33,302 nucleotides of DNA from NCBI GenBank assembly GCA_903844775.1, contig CAIMUZ010000138.1, forward strand, positions 1 through 33,302, written 5' to 3'. The notes beneath the pieces are model-generated. The model saw only the letters and a list, made by a program, of their open reading frames with translations. It was not told the DNA's origin and ran no database searches. Made by a program: the position numbers and the translations under genes. The DNA comes from an uncultured Burkholderiales bacterium. Lineage in GTDB: Bacteria > Pseudomonadota > Gammaproteobacteria > Burkholderiales > Burkholderiaceae_C. Of the stretch, positions 19,453 to 29,038 are shown piece after piece; within the stretch, counting starts at the first letter, position 1, and each line of letters begins with the position of its first letter.

Positions 19453-19540
19453 GTCGATTTAAATCCTTGAATGCATCCATTGTGAATTAATTCAATCTAT
19501 GAATCTCAGAAAACACGCCATCCAACAAATCAATTGGGCG

Positions 19541-19563
19541 AAAAAATGCCCGCCGAAGCGGGC
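19541..19563 (-). terminator. Intrinsic terminator downstream of amt
   Basis: Minus strand GCCCGC-TTCG-GCGGGC followed by ATTTTTT. Confidence 0.9.
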
Positions 19564-19614
19564 TTGTTAAGTTGGAGACTAACTTCTCGGAAAGTCTTTG
19601 GAAATCTTTGCAGA

Positions 19615-21132
19615 TTAACTGTGATAGGCAGTTTCGCCGTGTGAGGTGATGTCCAAGCCTTCGCGTTCTGCTTCTTCAGAAACTCGCAGGCCCACTGTCA
19701 AATCAACCAGCTTGAAGGCCACCAAAGACACCACGCCAGACCACACGATGGTGACCAGAACGGCTTTGGCTTGAGTCCAAACTTGTGCGGCAATCGAGTA
19801 ATCAGCAGCGGTCACCATGGTGGCTGTGGTCCAGTCGGCCACAAAGCCAGGGCCACCCAAGGCGGGTGAATTGAACACGCCGGTGAGCAAGGCGCCCACA
19901 ATACCGCCCACACCATGCACGCCGAAGACGTCCAATGTGTCGTCTGCACCCAGCATTTTCTTGAGGCCGTTAACGCCCCACAAGCATGCGAAGCCAGCAA
20001 CAATGCCAATCACCAAGGCGCCGCCGATGCCCACGTTGCCGGCTGCTGGCGTGATGGCCACCAAACCAGCCACAGCACCAGAGGCCGCGCCCAACATCGA
20101 AGCTTTGCCACGCATCAGGGCTTCACCCACACACCATGCCAACACAGCGGCGGCAGTGGCCAACAAAGTGTTCGCGAAAGCGAGTGCTGCAAAACCGTTG
20201 GCTTCGAGGGCTGAACCGGCGTTGAAACCGAACCAACCCACCCACAACAAGGAAGCACCGACCATGGTCAATGTCAAAGAGTGAGGTGTCATGGCTTCGC
20301 GGCCATAACCAATGCGCTTGCCAATCATGAAGGCGCCGACCAAGCCAGCCACGGCGGCATTGATGTGAACCACGGTACCGCCAGCGAAGTCGAGTGCACC
20401 CCACTGCCAGATCATGCCGGCCTTGCCGTTCATTTCATCGACAACTTCCTTGGCTGTGTAAGCGTCAGGACCCATCCAGAACCACACCATGTGCGCAATG
20501 GGCAAGTAGCTGAACGTGAACCACAACGTCATGAAGAGCAAGACTGCAGAGAACTTGATGCGCTCTGCAAAGGCGCCCACGATCAAGGCACAGGTGATGC
20601 CAGCGAAAGTTGCTTGGAAGCCTGCGAAGGTGATTTCAGGAATAACCACACCTTTACTGAAAGTTGCGGCATTGGCAAAAGTGCCTGCAGCGTTGTCCCA
20701 GATGCCCTTCATGAACAAGCGGTCAAGTCCACCAATGTAAGCGTTGCCTTCGGTGAATGCCAAGCTGTAGCCATAGATGAACCACAAAACTGTGACCAAT
20801 GAGAACGTGACCATCACTTGCATGAGCACAGACAGCATGTTCTTGCTGCGAACCAAGCCGCCGTAGAACAAGGCCAAGCCAGGGACCACCATCATGATCA
20901 CCAAGATGGTGGACACCATCATCCAGGCGGTGTCGCCCTTGTTAGGAACAAGAGCGGGCGCAGCTTCGGCAGCAGCGGGTGCTGCTGGGGCAGTAGCGGG
21001 TGTCGCAGCTTCAGCTTTGGCCTCGGCCTTGGCTTCCACTTTGGCTTCCGCAGCGGGTGCAGTCTGTGCAAAAGCGGCACCGCCAAAACACAAGCTTAAG
21101 CCCAACGCGAGGGAGGCAAATAGTTTTTTCAT
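19615..21132 (-). CDS. amt: ammonium transporter (start trimmed to MKKLFAS at 21132)
   Basis: Signal peptide, Ala/Glu/Lys-rich linker, then Amt core DTAWMMVSTILVIMMVVPGLALFYGGLVRSKNMLSV... and DDTLDVFGVHGVGGIVGALLTGVF. Confidence 0.96.
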   Translation of the reverse strand: MKKLFASLALGLSLCFGGAAFAQTAPAAEAKVEAKAEAKAEAATPATAPAAPAAAEAAPALVPNKGDTAWMMVSTILVIMMVVPGLALFYGGLVRSKNMLSVLMQVMVTFSLVTVLWFIYGYSLAFTEGNAYIGGLDRLFMKGIWDNAAGTFANAATFSKGVVIPEITFAGFQATFAGITCALIVGAFAERIKFSAVLLFMTLWFTFSYLPIAHMVWFWMGPDAYTAKEVVDEMNGKAGMIWQWGALDFAGGTVVHINAAVAGLVGAFMIGKRIGYGREAMTPHSLTLTMVGASLLWVGWFGFNAGSALEANGFAALAFANTLLATAAAVLAWCVGEALMRGKASMLGAASGAVAGLVAITPAAGNVGIGGALVIGIVAGFACLWGVNGLKKMLGADDTLDVFGVHGVGGIVGALLTGVFNSPALGGPGFVADWTTATMVTAADYSIAAQVWTQAKAVLVTIVWSGVVSLVAFKLVDLTVGLRVSEEAEREGLDITSHGETAYHS

Positions 21133-21154
21133 TCTGATCTCTCTTTCTGGGACA

Positions 21155-22283
<1,129 letters not shown>

Positions 22284-22321
22284 AGATAGCTCCGTTTAAA
22301 TGAGAAAAGACGGGTACTTCT

Positions 22322-22338
22322 TAGCATTTAGCATGCCA
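22322..22338 (-). promoter_or_regulatory. Candidate sigma-54 promoter for torF-glnK-amt
   Basis: Minus strand TGGCATGCTAAATGCTA: GG-N10-GC spacing, close to TGGCAC-N5-TTGCA/T. Confidence 0.75.
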
Positions 22339-22342
22339 ATGC

Positions 22343-22359
22343 TGCACTGCATCAGTGCA
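22343..22359. promoter_or_regulatory. Candidate NtrC site TGCACT-GCATC-AGTGCA
   Basis: Perfect dyad TGCACTG-CAT-CAGTGCA directly upstream of the sigma-54-like promoter. Confidence 0.7.
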
Positions 22360-22459
22360 AGTCATTGTCATCACTCTGAAATACTAATTTTGAAGACATC
22401 GGTGGTCCAATGACATTTGCACCCCACTGAGCCTGGCTTATAAAAAGCCTTACGAATAC

Positions 22460-22476
22460 TGCACCCAATTGGTGCA
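22460..22476. promoter_or_regulatory. Candidate NtrC site TGCACC-CAATT-GGTGCA
   Basis: Exact match to the enterobacterial NtrC consensus TGCACC-N5-GGTGCA. Confidence 0.75.
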
Positions 22477-22486
22477 AGGAGTCAAT

Positions 22487-24055
22487 GTGCGTTTGTCTTT
22501 GGTGCAAAGCAGAGCTTTGCTTGGCCTTCAATCCCCCCTGGTCACCGTGGAGGTGCACTTGTCCAATGGACTGCCTAGCTTCACCTTGGTGGGGCTGGCC
22601 GATGTCGAGGTCAAAGAAGCCCGAGAGAGGGTGCGCTCGGCCCTGCAAAACTCTGGCTTTGAGTTTCCAAGCAACCAGCGCATTACCGTTAACTTGGCGC
22701 CCGCCGACCTGCCCAAAGACTCTGGTCGTTTTGACTTGCCCATTGCACTGGGCATCTTGGCTGCCAGCGGGCAAATTGAAGGGCATCGCTTGCATGAGTT
22801 TGAATTTGCTGGCGAGCTTTCTTTGTCGGGCGCCATAAGGCCTGTCAAGGGCGCTTTGGTCATGGGACTTGCGCTTTACCAACAAGCCAAGGCAAGGTCT
22901 CTGGTCCTTCCGCCTGAAAGCGCTGAAGAAGCCGCACTGGTGCCCAACATCTGTATTTACAGAGCCGTTCATTTAAAAGACGTTGCAAACCAATTTGCAA
23001 AGCTGGAGCCTGAAAAAGAAGCCTCACCCCTACTGGATGGGCAGGGCTGGACACGAATGGCCAGCGGCGCATTGCCCCATCGGGCCGACCCTCAAGAAAC
23101 CGATTTGGCCGATGTGAAAGGGCAAGTCGGTGCCAAACGAGTCTTGGAAATTGCAGCCGCTGGCGGTCACAGTTTGTTGATGGTGGGGCCGCCGGGCTCA
23201 GGCAAGTCCATGCTGGCCCATCGGTTCGCGGGATTGCTGGCCCCGCTGAATATCAACGAGGCCCTTGAAGCGGCGGCCATTGCAAGTCTGGCGGGTCGGT
23301 TTAATTTTTCACAATGGTGGCGAAGGCCGACTCGGCATCCACATCACACCGCCAGCGCCGTTGCGCTGGTGGGAGGCGGGTCGCCGCCCCGTCCCGGCGA
23401 AATTTCATTGGCGCATCACGGCGTTTTATTTTTAGATGAGCTGCCGGAGTTTCCAAGAGCCGCTTTGGAGGCGCTGCGTGAACCGCTGGAGTCGGGCACT
23501 GTCACGATCTCTCGCGCCGCCATGCGTTCAGAATTTCCCGCGCGGTTTCAGTTGCTTGCCGCCATGAACCCTTGCCCCTGTGGTTACGCGGGTCAAAGCA
23601 GGGTGGCTGGACAAGAGGGCCCCGTGTGCAGATGCACGCCAGATCAAATTCATCGGTACATCAGCAAAATAAGCGGGCCCTTGCTCGACAGAATCGATTT
23701 GCACATCGAGGTACCCAGCCAAAATTCCTCGCTACTCCTTCATGCAGCAGCTGGTGAGAGCACTTCCAGCATTCGCAGCAGATGTCTGCATGCGCATGCC
23801 AAGGCAATTGCCAGGCAAGGCTCAAACAACCAATCGCTCAGCGGCTCCCTGCTAGACCAACATTGTTCACTGGCCCCCCATGCGTTGACCTACCTCACCC
23901 AGGTTGCGTCACATTTTGGTTGGAGTGGGCGCAGCACCCATCGGGTCTTGAAAGTTGCCAGAACCATTGCAGATCTGGCCAACGCCAATGCGATTGAAAC
24001 CGCTCACATTGCAGAGGCTGTTCAATACCGACGGCCTTTTGATGATCGAAAATAA
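22487..24055 (+). CDS. comM: YifB/ComM family Mg-chelatase-like AAA+ ATPase (start probably GTG 22487 after AGGAG)
   Basis: LSLVQSRALLGLQSPLVTVEVHLSNGLPSFTLVGLADVEVKEARERVRSAL, Walker A GPPGSGKS, VLFLDELPEF, NPCPCGYAG. Confidence 0.95.
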   Translation: MRLSLVQSRALLGLQSPLVTVEVHLSNGLPSFTLVGLADVEVKEARERVRSALQNSGFEFPSNQRITVNLAPADLPKDSGRFDLPIALGILAASGQIEGHRLHEFEFAGELSLSGAIRPVKGALVMGLALYQQAKARSLVLPPESAEEAALVPNICIYRAVHLKDVANQFAKLEPEKEASPLLDGQGWTRMASGALPHRADPQETDLADVKGQVGAKRVLEIAAAGGHSLLMVGPPGSGKSMLAHRFAGLLAPLNINEALEAAAIASLAGRFNFSQWWRRPTRHPHHTASAVALVGGGSPPRPGEISLAHHGVLFLDELPEFPRAALEALREPLESGTVTISRAAMRSEFPARFQLLAAMNPCPCGYAGQSRVAGQEGPVCRCTPDQIHRYISKISGPLLDRIDLHIEVPSQNSSLLLHAAAGESTSSIRSRCLHAHAKAIARQGSNNQSLSGSLLDQHCSLAPHALTYLTQVASHFGWSGRSTHRVLKVARTIADLANANAIETAHIAEAVQYRRPFDDRK

Positions 24056-24302
24056 GTGTGAATTTAAAGTATCGCAGTTCACGCCCAATGCTGCCAAGAA
24101 GGCATTGATGGGAACACCGGTTTACAGAAAAACTTGCTGGCCTGAAGTTTGTCCTGTGCTGGCGTTCAATATCGTGATGTCACCGCCATAAGCTTCTGTC
24201 GTCACGACATCGTCCAAGCTTAATTGACCCGTCGTGATGGTGGCACTTTCCCAGCGAGTGCCATTACCTCGGCTACAAACCCGAGGGATCGGGCTTTCAA
24301 CA

Positions 24303-24845
24303 TTATTGGTTGATGATGCTGCCCACCAACTTGCGGTCCACCATGAAGTTTGTGGCGCTCAAAACCAGCCCATCCACTGCGCGAACCAGCTTGACGGTGA
24401 CATAAACGCCAGAGCTGCCTGCATCTGCATAAGTGCCCACAATGACAGCCTCAGCGTTGTGTTTTTGACTGATTTCTTTAATCTCCCGCGAGAGCAACAT
24501 CTCGCCGCCCTTTTCTGTGATGAAAAGACTTGTTCGTAACTTAACTTCCATCACGGCAACGCCTTGTTGGACCAAGCGACTGGCCAACTGCTCGGCCATC
24601 ATCTTGCCGAAAATACTCGATCGTGAAATCTGATTAACATCGACCCACGAAGCCACCAAGACACGCTTGTCTTTACCTAGCAATTCTTGTTTTGCCGCCG
24701 ACGTTAGAAGTCTGTCTGCTGCTGCGTAACTGCTTGAGATCAACGGATTTTGCGCTTCGCTTCCGGCCAAGACGTCAGCTTTGTTGGCTCATCCTGCAAG
24801 GCAAACTGCCGTCATGAACAACATCAATTTCCAAAGCGCGCTCAT
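24303..24845 (-). pseudogene. FlgO-family lipoprotein interrupted by in-frame TGA at 24789..24791
   Basis: ATG 24845: MSALWKLMLFMTAVCLAG[TGA]ANKADVLAGSEAQNPLISSSYAAADRLL...; TGA sits at the expected lipobox Cys; frame otherwise intact to the stop at 24303; 4-nt ATGA overlap with the upstream ORF supports the start. Confidence 0.72.
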
Positions 24846-25555
24846 TTAGCATCCCCCACACCCTTGACTGAAAAATCACGACTTGTTGGCGGAGGCGGGA
24901 CTGGGGGCGGTAAGTTTTGGTACATGTTCAGGTCCTCTGAGAGGCGGTAATAAATTTGATTGCTGCTCGCCAAATATTGCCCCTCTTTTTGCACACTGAC
25001 AGACAAGATCAGCTCAAGTTCTGGCGGGGGCCTGTAGCGGGTCATTGCAACATCAGCCGTGATTGCAGCCAACGCACCACCGGCGTTGGTCAAAATGATG
25101 GAGTTGTAATCAGCGATGTCTCGCAACACCAGTAAGCCACCGCCCAAGAGGGTCAAGGTGCCCGCTCTATAGCTTGCAAAATGTTAAACCTTGTTCACCT
25201 GAACTTTGAGAACCGCCGCATCTTGAGGCCTTGTGCTGACCTTGAGCCCCTGCGAAAGCAATCCTGCCCTGAGCATGGGCAATAAGCTTCTCTCGAAGGC
25301 AGTTGGCTGAGCAGGCTCTTCCAAGTAAATAGTGGCTTGCAATTGGTCTTGTTCCATCAGCGACTGCTTCATTTGACCCGCAACATCTTCAGCAATCAAC
25401 TGCCCATGCGCGGCAGATTTAAGTTTGTATTGAGAGGCGGCGGGGAAGCTGACGGGTACTGAAACGCCATCGGTGCTGACGCAAGCAGTTAGTGAAACAG
25501 CCATGGAAACCAACAAAGTTCCAACAGCACTGCGTTTGAGATATTTCATATTCAA
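24842..25555 (-). pseudogene. Hypothetical lipoprotein interrupted by in-frame TAA at 25184..25186
   Basis: Track ORFs 25184..25555 (MNMKYLKRSAVGTLLVSMAVSLTAC...) and 24842..25156 are in the same frame; read-through gives ...VLKVQVNKV*HFASYRAGTLTLLGGGLLVLRDIADYNS..., 238 codons including stops. Confidence 0.7.
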
Positions 25556-25676
25556 CCTGTAGTCGATGGCTAGAATATTAAAGGAATATACAACTATTTT
25601 TGATAATTTTGTCGTTTTAAAGTCTAGGATGCCTTGATCGAGCCCTAATCACGCCGCCTTAAACTTGATGTCATTC

Positions 25677-28600
25677 ATGAAATACATCTGTGCCCTTCTT
25701 TTGGTCCTTGTCCTGACCGCCTGCAAAGGCGGCGACAATGACCCACAACGCACAGGTCAATTTGTAGGCGAACCCGTCGCAGGCTTAAGTTATTCCTGTG
25801 GGTCTGGCGCCAACGCACTGTCTGGGCTGACCAATGACATTGGCGAGTTTTCCTACCGAGCTAGCCAAGTTTGTCTGTTCAGTGTCGGCAACATCACTCT
25901 TGGCAATGCGACCTCGATTCCGTGCAACGGAAAAATAGTGCCGCAAGATATTGCGCAAGTCGTCAGATCTGCGACGGGGCTTCCTACTGTCTTGGCCATC
26001 TCACAGTTTTTGCAAAGTGTGAACGCAGGCACATCGGCCGGCAAACTTGTGATCTCTTCTGCGACCCGCTCCTCTTTGGCCAACGCACCTACAAGCCAGT
26101 TGAGCTCTAGCCGTGGCGCCATTTCCCAAACTGAGCTTGAAAGTAGCTTGTCTCTTGCAGGGAAAGCCATGGTAACGCCCGTACAAGCCAAAAGTTACTT
26201 AGACCGCCAACTTGCATCGGGTGTCGTTGACTTAAGTTGCGGCGTCATCACGGCCGGCTCACCCGCTGTTCTGAACAGCATCAGCGTGACGTCTTCTGCC
26301 AACAACATGCCCGCCGGTTTAACCGCACAAATGACCGCCATCGGTTTTTACAGCGATGGCAGCGAAAGAGATCTGAGCAACGTGGTCACTTGGTCTTCTG
26401 CTGACACGTCTTTGATCATGGTTGACGCCTCGGGCCTGGCGCTTGGAAGAAAAAAAGGTGCCGCGATGGTGATGGCCTCTTTGACGCCACAAGGCAAATC
26501 AACCGCCGTCCAAGGCAACTTGCTTCAAAACATCACAGATCCGGTTCTACAAAGGGTCAGCATCACCAACACCGCCAGTCCAGCCGCCGGCTTTACAGAT
26601 GCACTCAAGGCGACCGGCATTTTCAGCGATGGCGCCACAATCGAGCTGACCCAATGGGTGACTTGGGCCTCTGCCAATACAAGTATTATCACAGTCAATG
26701 CCAGCGGGGTGGTGACCGGACTGGTTCAGGGCGTTGCCAATGTCACCGCTACCTATTTGCCGCCTGGTGCCACCGCGGCCATTGTTGGAACTTTCAGTGA
26801 AACCATTTTGGCGCCCACCCCCGACAACATTGTCATTTCTTATGTCACCAATGGTCTTCAAAGCATTTATCAAAATGCATCGACATGGGTACAAGCCATT
26901 CTGAGTCTGTCAAACAGAGCCACGCAAGTCGTTTCGTCTTTGGTGAACTGGGTGGTCAGCACCGTCAGCAATAACGGCATGGCGTCCATTGCAGTTGATC
27001 AAGTCCGGAATAGTGCCAGCGTGACGGGCACCTCCCCGGGAATGATCTCTTTCTTGGGCTCTTATTTAGGGCTCACCAGCAACAGTTTGAACTTGACCAT
27101 CAATGCGCTTCCACCCACCGGGCCCAATCTTGATCTGAGTTTGAATGTGATGGGGGTCGCGTCGTCCACTGTGTCGAGCAATATCTCTGCCGCCGACCCT
27201 CAAGGCTTGTCTATCACCTACAGCATCGTTCAAGACGGTGCCGCCGGAAGCGCTTTGGTTCATGCCAGTTCAGGTGCATTTACTTACACCTTACCAGGCC
27301 ACACCACGCGAACACAAGACGTGGTTTTGGTGGGTATTTCCAACGGCAGTCTAAGTGCCAACGTTACCGTCACCATCACGCTGAAAACAGACCCGCTGAT
27401 TCCAAATCAGTGGCATTTGCAGAATCTCGGTGCCTCTTCTTTTGCCTCAGTGCTTCCACTCTCTGGCAACGACATGAATGTTGCGGCTGCTTGGCGCGAT
27501 GGCTACACCGGCAAAGGGATCAAAGTGGCCGTGGTGGACAGTGGTCTTGAGATAGCGCATGAAGATTTGGCGCCCAATGTAGATGCCAAATCGTTTAACT
27601 TCCTCAATGGCAGCAATGACCCAACGCCTACTGTTTCGGGCTTTGACCATGGCACTGCGGTTGCAGGCATTGTTGCTTCTGCCGCATTCAATGGCAAAGG
27701 TGGCCGAGGGGTTGCCTATGAGGCGACGCTAAGGGGGTACAACCTGTTGGCGAGTGGCGCTGGCACTTTGGCCAATTTTGGTTATGCGCTGGGAGGTGCT
27801 TCTTACTCATCCGATGTTGATATCTTCAACGAAAGTTTTGGCTCATCCTCCTCACAACTGCCGCCCCAAGTCAACAGTTACAACGCCATCAATGCCAATG
27901 CCTTAACGCTCAGAGGCGGGAAAGGGGCCATCTTGGTTCAATCGGCCGGCAATAGTTTTTCAAGCTTTGGCAGTGATCCCTCCGTGTGCACGCAAGCCAA
28001 GGCTTACGGTGTGAGTTGCGGCAGCTCTTCAAGTGACACTCGAAGAGACGGTACCCTGCCTATCGTGGTGGGTGCCATTGCCGCCGATGGCACCAAATCA
28101 AGCTACAGCAATGCCGGCTCATCCCTGTGGGTTGCCGCACCGGGCGGTGAATATGGCATGGATTCAAACTATGTGCCGGGTGCCAGTGGCGACTCTCTAG
28201 AACCCGCCATCATTACGGCGAGTCGAACTGGATGCGGCAATTATTCGAATCGCCGAAATGCATTAGACGCATTAGGCGCAAACGCTCAGTCGGCCCAATG
28301 TCAATACACCGCCGTCATGAATGGCACCAGCTCTGCTGCGCCCAATCTTTCCGGCGTGATTGCACTGATGCTTCAAGCCAACCCCAACCTGGGATACAGG
28401 GACGTCAAATACATTCTTGCAAAGACTGCGAAAAAAACAGACGCCAGTCGCGTGGGCGTCACCACGAGCGGGCTCATTTCAGGCACGCCTGTTACCTTGG
28501 ACCAAGGGTGGGTCAGAAATGCTGCGGGTTATTGGTTCTCCAATTGGTATGGGTTTGGCACCGTTGACGCGGCGGCGGCGGTGAGTGAGGCTAAAACCTA

Positions 28601-29030
28601 TGTCAACTATTTGCCAACCATGCAAACTGCAAGTGCGAACATGAATTTTTCAAGCACGGAAAACGTGCCGCAATACAGTACTGTGGGCTCCACTTTGAAT
28701 TTCACGATGGCCCCATCATTTACAAAGGTCGAACATGCCATGGTGATTTTGAACTTGAACGACAGTCCTGGCCTCCTCTGTAATCAGATTGAGTTGACCT
28801 CGCCCAGCGGCACCAAATCTATTTTGATGCACGCCCTGAACGGTTATTCCAACAACGGGGTGCCGCAACAATCCATTACCAACTCACGTATTCTGAGCAA
28901 TGCGTTTTATGGCGAGAGTACGGCGGGCACATGGCGACTGAAGTTTTATGACTTTTGCCCAACGTCGATTGGCTCACGAACAAGTTTCTTGTCAACCGAC
29001 ACGCAATCTCTCATCTTGACAGGCCATTGA
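25677..29030 (+). CDS. S8 subtilisin-family serine peptidase, lipoprotein with Ig-like repeats and C-terminal P-domain
   Basis: Lipobox LVLTAC; D (VAVVDSGLEIAHEDL), H (FDHGTAVAGIVAS) and S (MNGTSSAAPNLSGV) catalytic motifs; Ig-like repeats in the N-terminal half; P-domain-like LCNQIELTSPSGTKSILMHALNG...GTWRLKFYDFCP. Confidence 0.93.
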   Translation: MKYICALLLVLVLTACKGGDNDPQRTGQFVGEPVAGLSYSCGSGANALSGLTNDIGEFSYRASQVCLFSVGNITLGNATSIPCNGKIVPQDIAQVVRSATGLPTVLAISQFLQSVNAGTSAGKLVISSATRSSLANAPTSQLSSSRGAISQTELESSLSLAGKAMVTPVQAKSYLDRQLASGVVDLSCGVITAGSPAVLNSISVTSSANNMPAGLTAQMTAIGFYSDGSERDLSNVVTWSSADTSLIMVDASGLALGRKKGAAMVMASLTPQGKSTAVQGNLLQNITDPVLQRVSITNTASPAAGFTDALKATGIFSDGATIELTQWVTWASANTSIITVNASGVVTGLVQGVANVTATYLPPGATAAIVGTFSETILAPTPDNIVISYVTNGLQSIYQNASTWVQAILSLSNRATQVVSSLVNWVVSTVSNNGMASIAVDQVRNSASVTGTSPGMISFLGSYLGLTSNSLNLTINALPPTGPNLDLSLNVMGVASSTVSSNISAADPQGLSITYSIVQDGAAGSALVHASSGAFTYTLPGHTTRTQDVVLVGISNGSLSANVTVTITLKTDPLIPNQWHLQNLGASSFASVLPLSGNDMNVAAAWRDGYTGKGIKVAVVDSGLEIAHEDLAPNVDAKSFNFLNGSNDPTPTVSGFDHGTAVAGIVASAAFNGKGGRGVAYEATLRGYNLLASGAGTLANFGYALGGASYSSDVDIFNESFGSSSSQLPPQVNSYNAINANALTLRGGKGAILVQSAGNSFSSFGSDPSVCTQAKAYGVSCGSSSSDTRRDGTLPIVVGAIAADGTKSSYSNAGSSLWVAAPGGEYGMDSNYVPGASGDSLEPAIITASRTGCGNYSNRRNALDALGANAQSAQCQYTAVMNGTSSAAPNLSGVIALMLQANPNLGYRDVKYILAKTAKKTDASRVGVTTSGLISGTPVTLDQGWVRNAAGYWFSNWYGFGTVDAAAAVSEAKTYVNYLPTMQTASANMNFSSTENVPQYSTVGSTLNFTMAPSFTKVEHAMVILNLNDSPGLLCNQIELTSPSGTKSILMHALNGYSNNGVPQQSITNSRILSNAFYGESTAGTWRLKFYDFCPTSIGSRTSFLSTDTQSLILTGH

Positions 29031-29038
29031 GTTTCCAT

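Noticed and set aside
20281-20802. 173-aa plus-strand ORF inside amt (and other antisense ORFs at 19817, 20894)
   Set aside because: Opposite strand of conserved Amt codons; no recognisable domain.
22418-22434. Third NtrC-like site around TGCACCCCACTGAGCCT
   Set aside because: Only one half-site matches; the second half does not.
24122-24302. Minus-strand open frame ...NGTRWESATITTGQLSLDDVVTTEAYGGDITILNASTGQTSGQQVFL* downstream of the FlgO stop
   Set aside because: Reads somewhat protein-like but has no convincing start or SD, and upstream it continues into an implausible frame of the FlgO gene. Could be a coding remnant; not supportable.
24789-24791. Selenocysteine insertion at the lipobox UGA
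   Set aside because: Only a weak 5-bp stem follows, no convincing bacterial SECIS, and the neighbouring gene also carries a nonsense codon (TAA), which fits decay or error better.
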